Shown piece by piece: positions 47,501 to 55,346 of a stretch of 64,000 bases of DNA. The stretch is from an uncultured Bacteroidia bacterium. Its GTDB lineage: Bacteria; Bacteroidota; Bacteroidia; NS11-12g; UBA955. Each line of letters begins with the position of its first letter. Position 1 is the first letter of the stretch. The notes below the pieces were generated by a model. It searched no databases and was not told the DNA's origin. It worked only from the letters and a program-made list of their open reading frames with translations. The DNA lies in assembly GCA_938086785.1 (NCBI GenBank), contig CALKCM010000001.1, positions 32,001 to 96,000 on the forward strand. Direction: 5' to 3'. The position numbers and the translations under genes were made by a program.

Positions 47501-48387
47501 GTGATGATATAAATAACAAAAGCTTTGATCGCGATGGCGTATACACTGTTCAACTGATTGTTGAGGATGTTGCTACTTGTGCAGATACCTTTGAAAATAA
47601 TGTGATTGTGCATCCACATCCTGTGGCCATTATACAGGCGAGCAATACTTGTATTAATGAACCCTTTACAATTTCTGCCGCTTCTACTATTAAGAATACA
47701 GCTATTGTTAAAACTACTTGGGATTTTGGCGATGGCACTCAGGCCAGCACAAGTAACCCAATTAAATATTTTGGCAATGCAGCGAACTATCTCGTGCGCC
47801 TAACAGAAGAATCTGATCAAGGGTGCCAGCACGATACGAGCCAAATGGTAACGGTTTGGGCTAAACCAAATGCAGGATTTACGAGCACTAAGTTTAGATC
47901 TAGAATTAGTGAGGTTGAGTATCAGTATACAGATCAATCGACAACTACAATTGATCAGTGGCTGTGGGAATTTGGTGATGGACAAATCAGTAATTCTCAA
48001 AATCCATCAATTACCTATTCGGATACGGGTACATATTTTACTCAATTAATTGTTCGAAACAATGATGGCTGTTTGGATACGGCACGCATTGGTCCTGATT
48101 TTATTGCTCCTGATTTCATATTGTACATTCCAAATGTATTCTCACCCAATGGGGATGGAAAAAACGATGCATTTGGTCCAGTCATATCTAAATATGTGCT
48201 TAGTTATAATATGGTCATATATAATAGATGGGGACAAAGGATGTTTGAAAGCAAGGATGGAAGCTTATGGGATGGAAATTACAATAACAAATTAGCTCCG
48301 CAGTCAACATATGTTTTCAGGATTTCTGCCATAGACTTATATGGAGTAATACACACCAAAGAAGGGCCTCTGCATCTCTTACGATAG
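41530..48387 (+). CDS. Giant PKD-repeat surface protein, long paralogue, with T9SS-type C-terminal domain
   Basis: The 2285-residue protein has the same plan as its neighbour: a signal peptide (ending near GTLKGQ), the N-terminal domain (GKYVEIGIHQAFSFGSS, GDYFTPGNPVEGWG), 22 PKD-like units and a CHU_C end (FSPNGDGKNDAFGP, YNRWGQRMFESKDGSLWDG). Units 8-18 (about 44301-47112) have no counterpart in the short copy. All units but the last carry two cysteines. T9SS export and display as an adhesin or motility filament is expected from the end domain. A TTACTTTG element (one mismatch) lies about 14 bases before the ATG. Confidence 0.92.
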   Translation: MLTFKLTQSILKAQINKWGSILLLLTLLFNGTLKGQDIFLRGKYVEIGIHQAFSFGSSVAPPAGLNLHHRTNNGNGLGFVCDYDKNGWTSGNPGFMGDYFTPGNPVEGWGVEWNGSINKRNFPIASSSASHDILNSKFVRTANGSNIGVIWEGTTSNGANQKMLIQQTLTLDTNSTYFTVTVNLKNTGTQRLTDVKYWRSVDPDNEKVLPGCNYKTNNKILKQVGFNGNTENALVEARGPVHNVPIFLGAIDSRALVSRKNFINFNPSDIISNAESPGTATLADLSINVAFSVGDIDVGECKIFTFFYALSDRDINKVDIPLSNDFSFKRDIFTTREICTDSLVTFYDFSSGPGSQYISKNEWDFDDDGIFDRTGDSATWSYSTFGKHVVNKRITLCNNVVFDTTITVDIKPNVHASFDAQDSTFCRNIDTVDFKNTSRSAIALLHEWRLEDGSKINTTNLQRTFPSDSVYRVELVSFNNKGCRDSVTLTKRAIVHHIPEANFSIKDSSRCNNDFFNFTNLSSIASGTMKSTWTIGAVLEEEDSVNLTNVIIAVSDTLNVKLVQTSGFGCKDSASKVIIILPAPVSDFTFSAKRLCSKNNAFIFTDSSTGNDRITRMDWNLGDGSLDTGRLVSKSYSSADTFTVKHTVFNNYGCQNTSSLEVIIDSMPKASFSINDANQCENENSYTFTNLSSTHYGTIESNWKIGDSLVNNTSNVANFKFAQADSVAIELAISNVNGCKDTVSQMAIILPSPRARFTINKDSQCLNGQNFEVENTSTLKYGSASHVWKYETFEETNDKITLKKYSTNGDYTIRLVVLSDSNCTDSIEKDIFINPEPVLGFTINDSSQCLGGNMFDFTNTTQFKNDPSISTKWTAEDLSSHTGTDWLNKSFAKDDTFNVTLLIETRLGCNNSLTRKVILNPMPVASTSVNDTGQCLNENYFINQSTSTIKSGVLNRYSWNFGDGTTRAGATDSVHHRFLNHDTFTIQHIVRSALNCADTTSVVYIVHPSPTASFTVADTFICFNFPYNFTNTSTIPQGALNYKWDLNDGTTSDSVDIKNKIYGRWGSYFPRLVATSNLLCRDTVSLRVEVAPKPSASFNRTTDSAQCLKANTYSFLNTSTVDSGTIVSNKWNLGDGSAIVENQHLNDHNYARDSTYTITLIIESNQGCIDTSTKVASIWPQADVSFTTNDSGQCFNDQLFNFTNQSKISKGTLSYQWILGNGNIDTTDNVIGEKYAIGASTVRLISTSNRGCKDTLDRRIIVHPNTQPNFDIDTLFGCFKSNQFTFDNRSTLADGTMDIRWDFGDSTFNIIANTVTKKFNRPDTFTIELMTATNMDCFDSISKSVVVHHDPKANFSLNTDRFCFNNQQFSAFNISSIVSGTETARIHWGDNTQEPIGDTLVHIYARTDSFTVSVVSTSDNLCKDTMDLFVIVDSMPTADFVISQANQCFTGNDFRFTNTSSSHRDTLAHSWHLGDGTTSTLSDINSKTYAIHDSMIVKLVATNIFSCMDSISKPIIVYPQPEAAFSISDDRQCFDQHTFDFTNTSKANVGVNTTQWTFNFGLLDTNTDVTNWTWITSDTFAVRQLVTNSSGCIDSLVKQIIIDPEPTVAFAINDNRQCFDNNSFTQINLSTANVGTNTYRWDMGDKTSLTSTDVVSYSYGTFDSFTIKLIATNSEGCADSASQLVIVDEMPEAIFTINDVEQCLRSNNYQYTNASTTAFGNLANTWTLESLGRINRVNIDTNYASSDTFSVKLMVETATGCLDSTTKEVIVRPMPTANYTISDVAQCFKNNTVDFTNTSSIKYGILNHQWFLGDGDTSTSENITNKNFGTVDTFFNKLVSISAFGCDDTIIKEVYIHPNPQANFTINDNDQCFSKQSFNYTNTSVVQYNRPMTFSWNLGDTRIRASTNVNALQYATAGNYRVLLEARSDLNCLDTLSKAIIVLSKPVASFSTRDSSQCLIGNSFNMDNTSTADIGTVTSVWTLQDGTRFTSDDINNKSFDRDGVYTVQLIVEDVATCADTFENNVIVHPHPVAIIQASNTCINEPFTISAASTIKNTAIVKTTWDFGDGTQASTSNPIKYFGNAANYLVRLTEESDQGCQHDTSQMVTVWAKPNAGFTSTKFRSRISEVEYQYTDQSTTTIDQWLWEFGDGQISNSQNPSITYSDTGTYFTQLIVRNNDGCLDTARIGPDFIAPDFILYIPNVFSPNGDGKNDAFGPVISKYVLSYNMVIYNRWGQRMFESKDGSLWDGNYNNKLAPQSTYVFRISAIDLYGVIHTKEGPLHLLR
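44301..47112 (+). repeat. Central block of 11 extra PKD-like units in the long paralogue
   Basis: Units 8-18 of the long giant, about 937 codons, lie where the short paralogue has a direct junction at about 39672. The block is made of tandem units of about 85 codons with diverged DNA sequence but a conserved pattern (D..QC near the start, GC.D(S/T) near the end). Confidence 0.75.
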
Positions 48388-48466
48388 CAAGCTCTATACT
48401 TAATAGCAATACCGTAAGAAATATGTCTGCCAAGAGTAAATGAACTATAAAAAAAATGTTTAAGAG

Positions 48467-48545
48467 GAGTGGCTCTGGTGAAAGAGAGCCATTCGAAATA
48501 CAAAAAAATATTATCAGCCATTCTTTAATATTATTGAAATGGCTG
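48467..48545. repeat. Two tandem hairpins between PKD giant and atpD
   Basis: Hairpin 1: GAGTGGCTCT (48467-48476) with AGAGCCATTC (48485-48494), one G-T. Hairpin 2: CAGCCATT (48515-48522) with AATGGCTG (48538-48545). The two share AGCCATTC (48487-48494 and 48516-48523), so alternative pairing is possible. Neither has a T run on the plus strand. Confidence 0.55.
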
Positions 48546-48583
48546 TGTAATTGAGTGCAGCATAAGGGTATAAATACGTATAA

Positions 48584-50173
<1,590 letters not shown>

Positions 50174-50177
50174 AGAA

Positions 50178-50408
50178 ATGCAAGTAGAAATTTTAACACC
50201 AGACGAAACGCTATTTGCCGGTGAAACTGAGATGGTTTCTTTACCAGGTTCAAATGGAAGTTTTCAAATACTGAATAGTCACGCCCCTTTAATTGCAAAT
50301 TTGGCAAAAGGAGAAGTTCGAATTGGCGAGGGAAAATCTGCAACATCCTTTGATGTAAAAGGAGGATTAGTAGAAGTATTAAAAAACAAAGTAGTTGTTT
50401 TGGTTTAG
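50178..50408 (+). CDS. atpC: F1F0 ATP synthase epsilon subunit, short form
   Basis: This 76-residue protein has only the N-terminal beta-sandwich of epsilon: VEILTPDETLFAGETEMVSL, PGSNGSFQILNSHAPLIANL and a closing VKGGLVEVLKNKVVVLV. The C-terminal helical hairpin that inhibits ATP hydrolysis in many bacteria is absent. Short epsilon subunits are known in Bacteroidota, so this is not a truncation by mutation. It begins four bases after atpD and ends at an intrinsic terminator, giving an atpD-atpC operon. Confidence 0.95.
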   Translation: MQVEILTPDETLFAGETEMVSLPGSNGSFQILNSHAPLIANLAKGEVRIGEGKSATSFDVKGGLVEVLKNKVVVLV

Positions 50409-50429
50409 ATATTTAACACATACTAATTG

Positions 50430-50458
50430 AGGCCGAGCAGTGATGTTCGGCCTTTTTT
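50430..50458 (+). terminator. Intrinsic terminator of atpDC
   Basis: AGGCCGA (50430-50436) pairs with TCGGCCT (50447-50453), followed by a T run. Confidence 0.85.
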
Positions 50459-50507
50459 ATGCACCTCTTTTTACAGGAGCAATCTCTAAGAAGTTGCAAG
50501 TGTATAC

Positions 50508-51164
50508 CTAAGGCTCAAAAACAGCTGTACCCATCCGAACCATCGTACTTCCGCAATTTACAGCTTCTTTTGCATCTCCACTCATTCCCAAGCTTAACTC
50601 AGTAAAGGCTTTCCCAAAAGTGGGCTTTAATAGATCAAAAATTCGTTTAGACTCTTTAAACTCGGCAGTAATTTGTTCTTTATTCGTTGTATTGGTTGCC
50701 ATGGCCATAATTCCAACAAATTGAATATGCGTATAAAACTCCGGAGCAAACCCATCAACAAAAGAGAGGAGCTGTGCTGTTTCCCAACCAAATTTTGTTT
50801 CTTCCTGCGCTACTTTCAATTGAAAAAGCACGCGGATCTTTCGACCTTTTTTTGCAGCTTCCTTATTAATTGCATCCAATAATTTTACACTATCTACAGA
50901 ATGAATGGTGTGAATAAAAGGCACGATATACTTCGCTTTGTTGCTCTGTAAGTGGCCAATGAGATGCCATTGTATATCCTTGGGCAAGACCTCTACCCTC
51001 TCGAGCAAGGCCTGCACGCGATTTTCGGCAAACATGCGCTGCCCTGCATCGTAAATTGCTTTGATATGATCTACTTCTCTATATTTACTAACTACTAACA
51101 ATTGGGCCGGCGAAATCCCTTGCTTCAAATTGTCCAAGTGTGTGCGTATGTTTTCCAATTCCAT
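50508..51164 (-). CDS. YggS/PLPBP family pyridoxal-phosphate homeostasis protein
   Basis: The 218-residue protein has the family core: PLP lysine in LLVVSKYREVDHI, FAENRVQALLERVE, WHLIGHLQSNKAKYIV, HSVDSVKLLDAINKEA and the closing LSLGMSGDAKEAVNCGSTMVRMG. It is a single-domain TIM barrel that binds PLP and helps keep free PLP and amino acid pools balanced. A TAACTTTG box at 51201-51194 lies 29 bases upstream and inside the divergent DUF4296 gene, so the two promoters interlock. Confidence 0.93.
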   Translation of the reverse strand: MELENIRTHLDNLKQGISPAQLLVVSKYREVDHIKAIYDAGQRMFAENRVQALLERVEVLPKDIQWHLIGHLQSNKAKYIVPFIHTIHSVDSVKLLDAINKEAAKKGRKIRVLFQLKVAQEETKFGWETAQLLSFVDGFAPEFYTHIQFVGIMAMATNTTNKEQITAEFKESKRIFDLLKPTFGKAFTELSLGMSGDAKEAVNCGSTMVRMGTAVFEP

Positions 51165-51172
51165 TACTTTTG
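51165..51172 (+). promoter_or_regulatory. -7 box (TACTTTTG) for the DUF4296-mutS2 operon
   Basis: Exact match four bases before the GTG start at 51177. It directly abuts the yggS start codon on the other strand. Confidence 0.6.
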
Positions 51173-51176
51173 TACT

Positions 51177-51518
51177 GTGTTTAAAAAGCTAAGCAAAGTT
51201 ACATTAATAATCATGGTGATGGTGGCCTGTAATTCGGCACCTATAAGCAATGCTAACATGTCAAAAATCATGTATGATGTAATGATTATGGAAGCGGGCA
51301 ACCAAGTAAAATACAATTATGGCCTTTTACCCAAAGCAAAATGGAAAGGGGATTATATCACTATTGCGGCCAAGCATAATATGAACACAAATAAACTAAA
51401 GAAAGCTTTTCAATTTTACTCAAAACATCCCGATGAGTTTAGCAAGGTTATGGAAACCACCATAACACTCCTGCAAGACAAACAACTCATGCCAGATTCT
51501 ACAACCTCAAACCCTTGA
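51177..51518 (+). CDS. DUF4296 family lipoprotein
   Basis: From the GTG at 51177 the product has 113 residues with a clear lipoprotein signal (MFKKLSKVTLIIMVMVAC, C18). The mature part has MSKIMYDVMIMEAGNQVKYN and YITIAAKHNMNTNKLKKAFQ with FYSKHPDEFSKV, the DUF4296 pattern of a Bacteroidota family of unknown function. The open frame reaches back to 51102, but that stretch overlaps yggS and lacks a signal peptide, while the promoter box sits just before the GTG. Its TGA stop overlaps the TTG start of mutS2. Confidence 0.85.
   Translation: MFKKLSKVTLIIMVMVACNSAPISNANMSKIMYDVMIMEAGNQVKYNYGLLPKAKWKGDYITIAAKHNMNTNKLKKAFQFYSKHPDEFSKVMETTITLLQDKQLMPDSTTSNP
51194..51201 (-). promoter_or_regulatory. 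-7 box (TAACTTTG) for yggS
   Basis: Exact match on the minus strand 29 bases before the yggS ATG at 51164, inside the 5' end of the DUF4296 gene. Confidence 0.5.
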
Positions 51519-53902
51519 TACATCCAAATTCATTTGAAAATAGCATTGGTTTTGATATTATTCGTCAAAGCCTAGTTGACGGATGCGATACGCAAACTGG
51601 AAAAGAAACCATGCGCAAAAGCGGAATTCTATATTCTGCAAAACAGATCGAAAAAGAGTGGGACCTCATTAGTGAATGGACATCCATACAAGAAACGCGC
51701 GCCTTTGATTTTGCCAATTTTGGTGCCTTTGATTTTATTAATTTCATAGGAAAATTAGATGTTGAGAATAATTATTTGCAAGAGGATGAACTCTTTATTT
51801 TATGGCACTCAGTAGCCTATTTTCAAAAAGCACAGCGCTTTTTCCTTAGCCATGAACAATATCCTAATATTGCCCAACTATTTAAGGCCGAATTAGACTT
51901 AAACCCCATCCCTAAATCCATCCAGTCTATTTTGGGAACGGATGGAGAATTGCTTCCTTATGCCTCCCCGGAATATGGGAAACTGAGTAAGGAAATTAAG
52001 CAGTTGGAATCTGAAATTAGATCGCTAACTAATTCGTTATATGCCAAATATAAAAAAGCAGGTTACACAGCAGAAACTGAAATCTCCATCCGTGAAGATA
52101 AGATGGTCATACCCATCATTGCTGAATACAAGCGTAAAGTAAAAGGCTTTGTTACCGATGTTTCTGCCACGGGTAAGGTCATTTATATTGAACCAAATGA
52201 AACCGTTGAACTGAATAATATACTTAAGGAACGAATTATAGAGCGACGGAGAGAACGTATAAAAATACTAAGAAAAACCACGCATATTATTGCTCCCTTT
52301 AGGGCGGATTTATTGCAACTGGTGCAGCTCTTTTCTACCTTGGACGTAACGGGCAGTAAGTATCGATTGTGTTCAAATATTGCATCGGAAAGACCCCAAT
52401 TAAAAAAAGGGTGCATTTTAGATTTAAGAAATGCGCGCAACCCTTTGCTATGGTGGAACAAGCCTAGCGAGCAAAAGAAAGTAGTGCCTTTTACTCTTAA
52501 TTTGGATAAGAAACAACGCATGGTATTGATAAGCGGACCCAATGCAGGTGGAAAATCGGTGGTTTTAAAAACAACACTTCTTTGCGCATACATGGCGCAA
52601 TTTGGCTTATTTATTCCAGCAGATACGGAATCTGAAGTGAGCATATTCAAGAACTTCTTTATTGAGTGTGGCGATGGCCAGAACATAGAGAGTGGATTGA
52701 GTACATTTAGCGCGCACTTAAATGGTTTGGATGCCATTGTTAAGAACAGCAATGAGAACACCCTCTTTGGAATTGATGAAATTGCCAGTGGCACAGATCC
52801 CGTCTTTGCCATTCCCATTGGACGATCTGTCTTGGAAACACTATTGAGAAAAAAAGCCTTGGGGATAACGACAACACACTTTGGAAAATTAAAACAGTGG
52901 GCGCATCAAACCAATGAAATTACCAATGCAGGCATGGAGTATGACACCAAAATATTGGAGCCTTTATTTCGCCTGCGAATGAATGTTCCGGGGAACTCCT
53001 ACGCGCCGGAGTTAATGAAGAAAAGTGACTTTCATACGGATACACAGAAACGGGCCTTAAAACTCATTAATACCAAAGATTTTAAAGAAGAACGTTTGAT
53101 AGCTGACCTTGAACAAAAGGAGCAGGAGTGGAATAGACTGCTTGGAGAAAGCATTAAAAAGCAGGATCAATTGGATCGTTTGTTAAAGGAATATAAAAAT
53201 CTGAAATCTCAAATAGCTGAGAGTAAAGAAAAGATCATTGAGCAAGCAGAGCAGGAGGCCAGTAGAATTGTAGCTGGCATTAACAAGTCGGTTGAAACGA
53301 CTATAAAATCTATAAAAGAAACCAAAGCAGACAATAAGGTTACGCTTGAGAAGAGAAAAGACTTATCTCAAAAAATAGAAAAACAGGTTAAAAAAATGGA
53401 TGCGCTCAAGGAAAAGGCTAAACCGAAGGAAGTGATTGTTCCGGATGATAAGCCGAGTCCATTGCAAGAAGGAAGCGTAGTTAAGAATGCAGCCAATGAA
53501 ATGTTAGGTGAGGTAATTGAGATTCGAAAAGAAAAAGCGCTGGTGGCCTTTGGGCTTATTAAAATGTGGGTAGACTGCAAACAACTAGTGGTGGGTAATG
53601 GACAGCAAACGGCGCAAGGGCAGAAACCTCGATTAAAATGGATGCAGAAGCAAGAGATCTTTAAAACAGAATTGGACTTGCGTGGCGGTAGAGGTGAAGA
53701 ATCCCTAACCTTGGTAGAGAATTGGTTGGATGAGGCTTATGCCATTGGTCAACGCAAACTAAAAATTATACACGGACACGGCACGGGAATACTCCGAAAA
53801 ATGCTGCGTGAAATGCTAAAAAAGAAGTCTTTTGTAAAATCATATGGTCCAGAAGCATCTAATAATGGGGGCAATGGAGCCACATTGATTGAGCTGCTAT
53901 AG
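51515..53902 (+). CDS. mutS2: MutS2 family DNA/ribosome-associated ATPase with Smr domain
   Basis: The 795-residue protein has MutS core and lever domains, a P loop SGPNAGGKS (about residues 340-348), Walker B LFGIDEIASGTDP and signature STFSAHL. A coiled coil follows (about 520-640), then a KOW-like segment and a C-terminal Smr nuclease domain with ELDLRGGRGEESL and IIHGHGTGILR. MutS2 suppresses recombination and, in some bacteria, rescues collided ribosomes. The start is TTG at 51515, with TTGA shared with the previous stop, so translation is coupled. The 3' end overlaps the convergent oxidase gene by six bases. Confidence 0.92.
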   Translation: MIHPNSFENSIGFDIIRQSLVDGCDTQTGKETMRKSGILYSAKQIEKEWDLISEWTSIQETRAFDFANFGAFDFINFIGKLDVENNYLQEDELFILWHSVAYFQKAQRFFLSHEQYPNIAQLFKAELDLNPIPKSIQSILGTDGELLPYASPEYGKLSKEIKQLESEIRSLTNSLYAKYKKAGYTAETEISIREDKMVIPIIAEYKRKVKGFVTDVSATGKVIYIEPNETVELNNILKERIIERRRERIKILRKTTHIIAPFRADLLQLVQLFSTLDVTGSKYRLCSNIASERPQLKKGCILDLRNARNPLLWWNKPSEQKKVVPFTLNLDKKQRMVLISGPNAGGKSVVLKTTLLCAYMAQFGLFIPADTESEVSIFKNFFIECGDGQNIESGLSTFSAHLNGLDAIVKNSNENTLFGIDEIASGTDPVFAIPIGRSVLETLLRKKALGITTTHFGKLKQWAHQTNEITNAGMEYDTKILEPLFRLRMNVPGNSYAPELMKKSDFHTDTQKRALKLINTKDFKEERLIADLEQKEQEWNRLLGESIKKQDQLDRLLKEYKNLKSQIAESKEKIIEQAEQEASRIVAGINKSVETTIKSIKETKADNKVTLEKRKDLSQKIEKQVKKMDALKEKAKPKEVIVPDDKPSPLQEGSVVKNAANEMLGEVIEIRKEKALVAFGLIKMWVDCKQLVVGNGQQTAQGQKPRLKWMQKQEIFKTELDLRGGRGEESLTLVENWLDEAYAIGQRKLKIIHGHGTGILRKMLREMLKKKSFVKSYGPEASNNGGNGATLIELL

Positions 53903-55267
53903 CCATTTCCCAGGATTTAAAATTGCATTGGGATCAAAGGATTTTTTAATGCCTTGCATGAGGTTCATATGAGTTTCATTAAACACTACGGGTAAATAAT
54001 CCTTTTGAACCAAACCTATGCCGTGTTCCCCACTTATGGTTCCACCTAGATCCTTGCACTTTTCAAATATTTTCACAATTCCTTTGGGTATTTCATCGTT
54101 CCAATACTCATCGGACAAATCATTTTTTAGAATATTAATATGGATGTTTCCGTCTCCTGCATGGCCATAACAAACGGCCTCAAAGCCGTACTCTTCGCTC
54201 ACAGCATCTACTACCTCAAATACTTGAGGCATCGCATAGCGCGGAACAACGGTATCTTCTTCTTTATATATGCTTTTTTGCTTCACTAGCTCTCCTATAG
54301 ATCTTCTCAGTTTCCACCATTTTTCTTTCTGATCGGCGGTATCTGCAAATAGGACTTCGCTGCTTTTATTCTCCTCAAAAATGGGAAATATTTTTTCGGC
54401 ATCCACCATTAAATCTTCCAAGGAGTCACCATCTAACTCAACCAATAAATAGAATTTAATTCCCTCTTCAAATACAAAAGCAGACTGCTGTGCTTCCGCA
54501 CTCAGTTTTAAGCCTTCCCTCTGAATTAACTCGCAGGCTGATGGAACCACTCCGCTCATCATAATCCCATTGACAGTATTGCAAGCATCAGTAGCACTTT
54601 TAAAACCGGAAAGCATTAATATATCTGCTTTGGGTTTTTTTATCAATTTAAATACAATTTTAGTAACCACCCCCAAGAGGCCCTCGCTACCCACCATTAA
54701 TTGAGTTAAGTTAAATCCGGTTGAGTTTTTTACTGTGTTAGCACCTGTCCAAATACATTCTCCATTAGGTAAAACAACCTCTAGATTCAAAACATAATCC
54801 TTGGTGGTACCGTATTTCACACATTTTGGACCTCCACTGCTATGCGCAACATTCCCGCCAAGGGAGCAACTTCCATAACTTGCAGGATCTGGAGGATAAA
54901 AGAGTCCCAAGGCTTCTACTGCTTCTCTAAAGTGGTAATTTATTACGCCTGGCTCAACGGTAGCCATGAAATTCTTTTCATCTATAGAGATAATTTGGTT
55001 TAATTTTTTAGTGCTTAATACTACCCCACCATTTACAGGTAAGGCAGCACCACAAAGACCTGTTCCTGCACCTCTAGTATATACTGCAATACGCTGTTCA
55101 TTGCAATACCTCATTACTGCCTGCACCTCTACAACATTCTTGGGCAGCAAAACGGCCATGGGTTCAAATACAAGATCTTCTGTTGCATCTTGTCCAAACT
55201 CTTTTAATAACTCAGGTGATATTTTTGTTTCACAAATGTTCTTTAAATCATTTAAATGTTGAACCAT
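53897..55267 (-). CDS. FAD-binding oxidoreductase, glycolate/lactate oxidase GlcD type
   Basis: From the ATG at 55267 the product has 456 residues. The FAD_binding_4 domain has VYTRGAGTGLCGAALPVNGG, a pyrophosphate-binding PPDPASYGSCSLGGNVAHSS and GSEGLLGVVTKI; the FAD-oxidase C domain has VCYGHAGDGNIHINIL and GGTISGEHGIGL, ending NPGKWL. The family oxidises 2-hydroxy acids such as glycolate or D-lactate. A GTG at 55273 is in frame, but a near-match -7 element (CACTTTTG, 55280-55273) overlaps it and leaves the ATG five bases away. Confidence 0.9.
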   Translation of the reverse strand: MVQHLNDLKNICETKISPELLKEFGQDATEDLVFEPMAVLLPKNVVEVQAVMRYCNEQRIAVYTRGAGTGLCGAALPVNGGVVLSTKKLNQIISIDEKNFMATVEPGVINYHFREAVEALGLFYPPDPASYGSCSLGGNVAHSSGGPKCVKYGTTKDYVLNLEVVLPNGECIWTGANTVKNSTGFNLTQLMVGSEGLLGVVTKIVFKLIKKPKADILMLSGFKSATDACNTVNGIMMSGVVPSACELIQREGLKLSAEAQQSAFVFEEGIKFYLLVELDGDSLEDLMVDAEKIFPIFEENKSSEVLFADTADQKEKWWKLRRSIGELVKQKSIYKEEDTVVPRYAMPQVFEVVDAVSEEYGFEAVCYGHAGDGNIHINILKNDLSDEYWNDEIPKGIVKIFEKCKDLGGTISGEHGIGLVQKDYLPVVFNETHMNLMQGIKKSFDPNAILNPGKWL

Positions 55268-55272
55268 GACCA

Positions 55273-55280
55273 CAAAAGTG
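55273..55280 (-). promoter_or_regulatory. Near-match -7 box (CACTTTTG) for the GlcD-like gene
   Basis: One mismatch to TAnnTTTG; five bases before the ATG at 55267. Confidence 0.35.
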
Positions 55281-55333
55281 TAACAAAGGCTTTAGTATTC
55301 CTAAAAAATGCACAATCTCCAACGAATAATGAA

Positions 55334-55341
55334 TACTTTTG
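55334..55341 (+). promoter_or_regulatory. -7 box (TACTTTTG) for the two-component operon
   Basis: Exact match five bases before the ATG at 55347. Confidence 0.55.
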
Positions 55342-55346
55342 AATTA

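Noticed and set aside
36911..48387. Regularly repeated DNA that might suggest a CRISPR array or tandem satellite
   Set aside because: The period is about 250 bp, in frame, and conserved at protein rather than DNA level; these are PKD-like coding repeats.
50178..50408. Short epsilon subunit as a broken gene
   Set aside because: The beta-sandwich is complete and short epsilon subunits are usual in Bacteroidota; an intact terminator follows.
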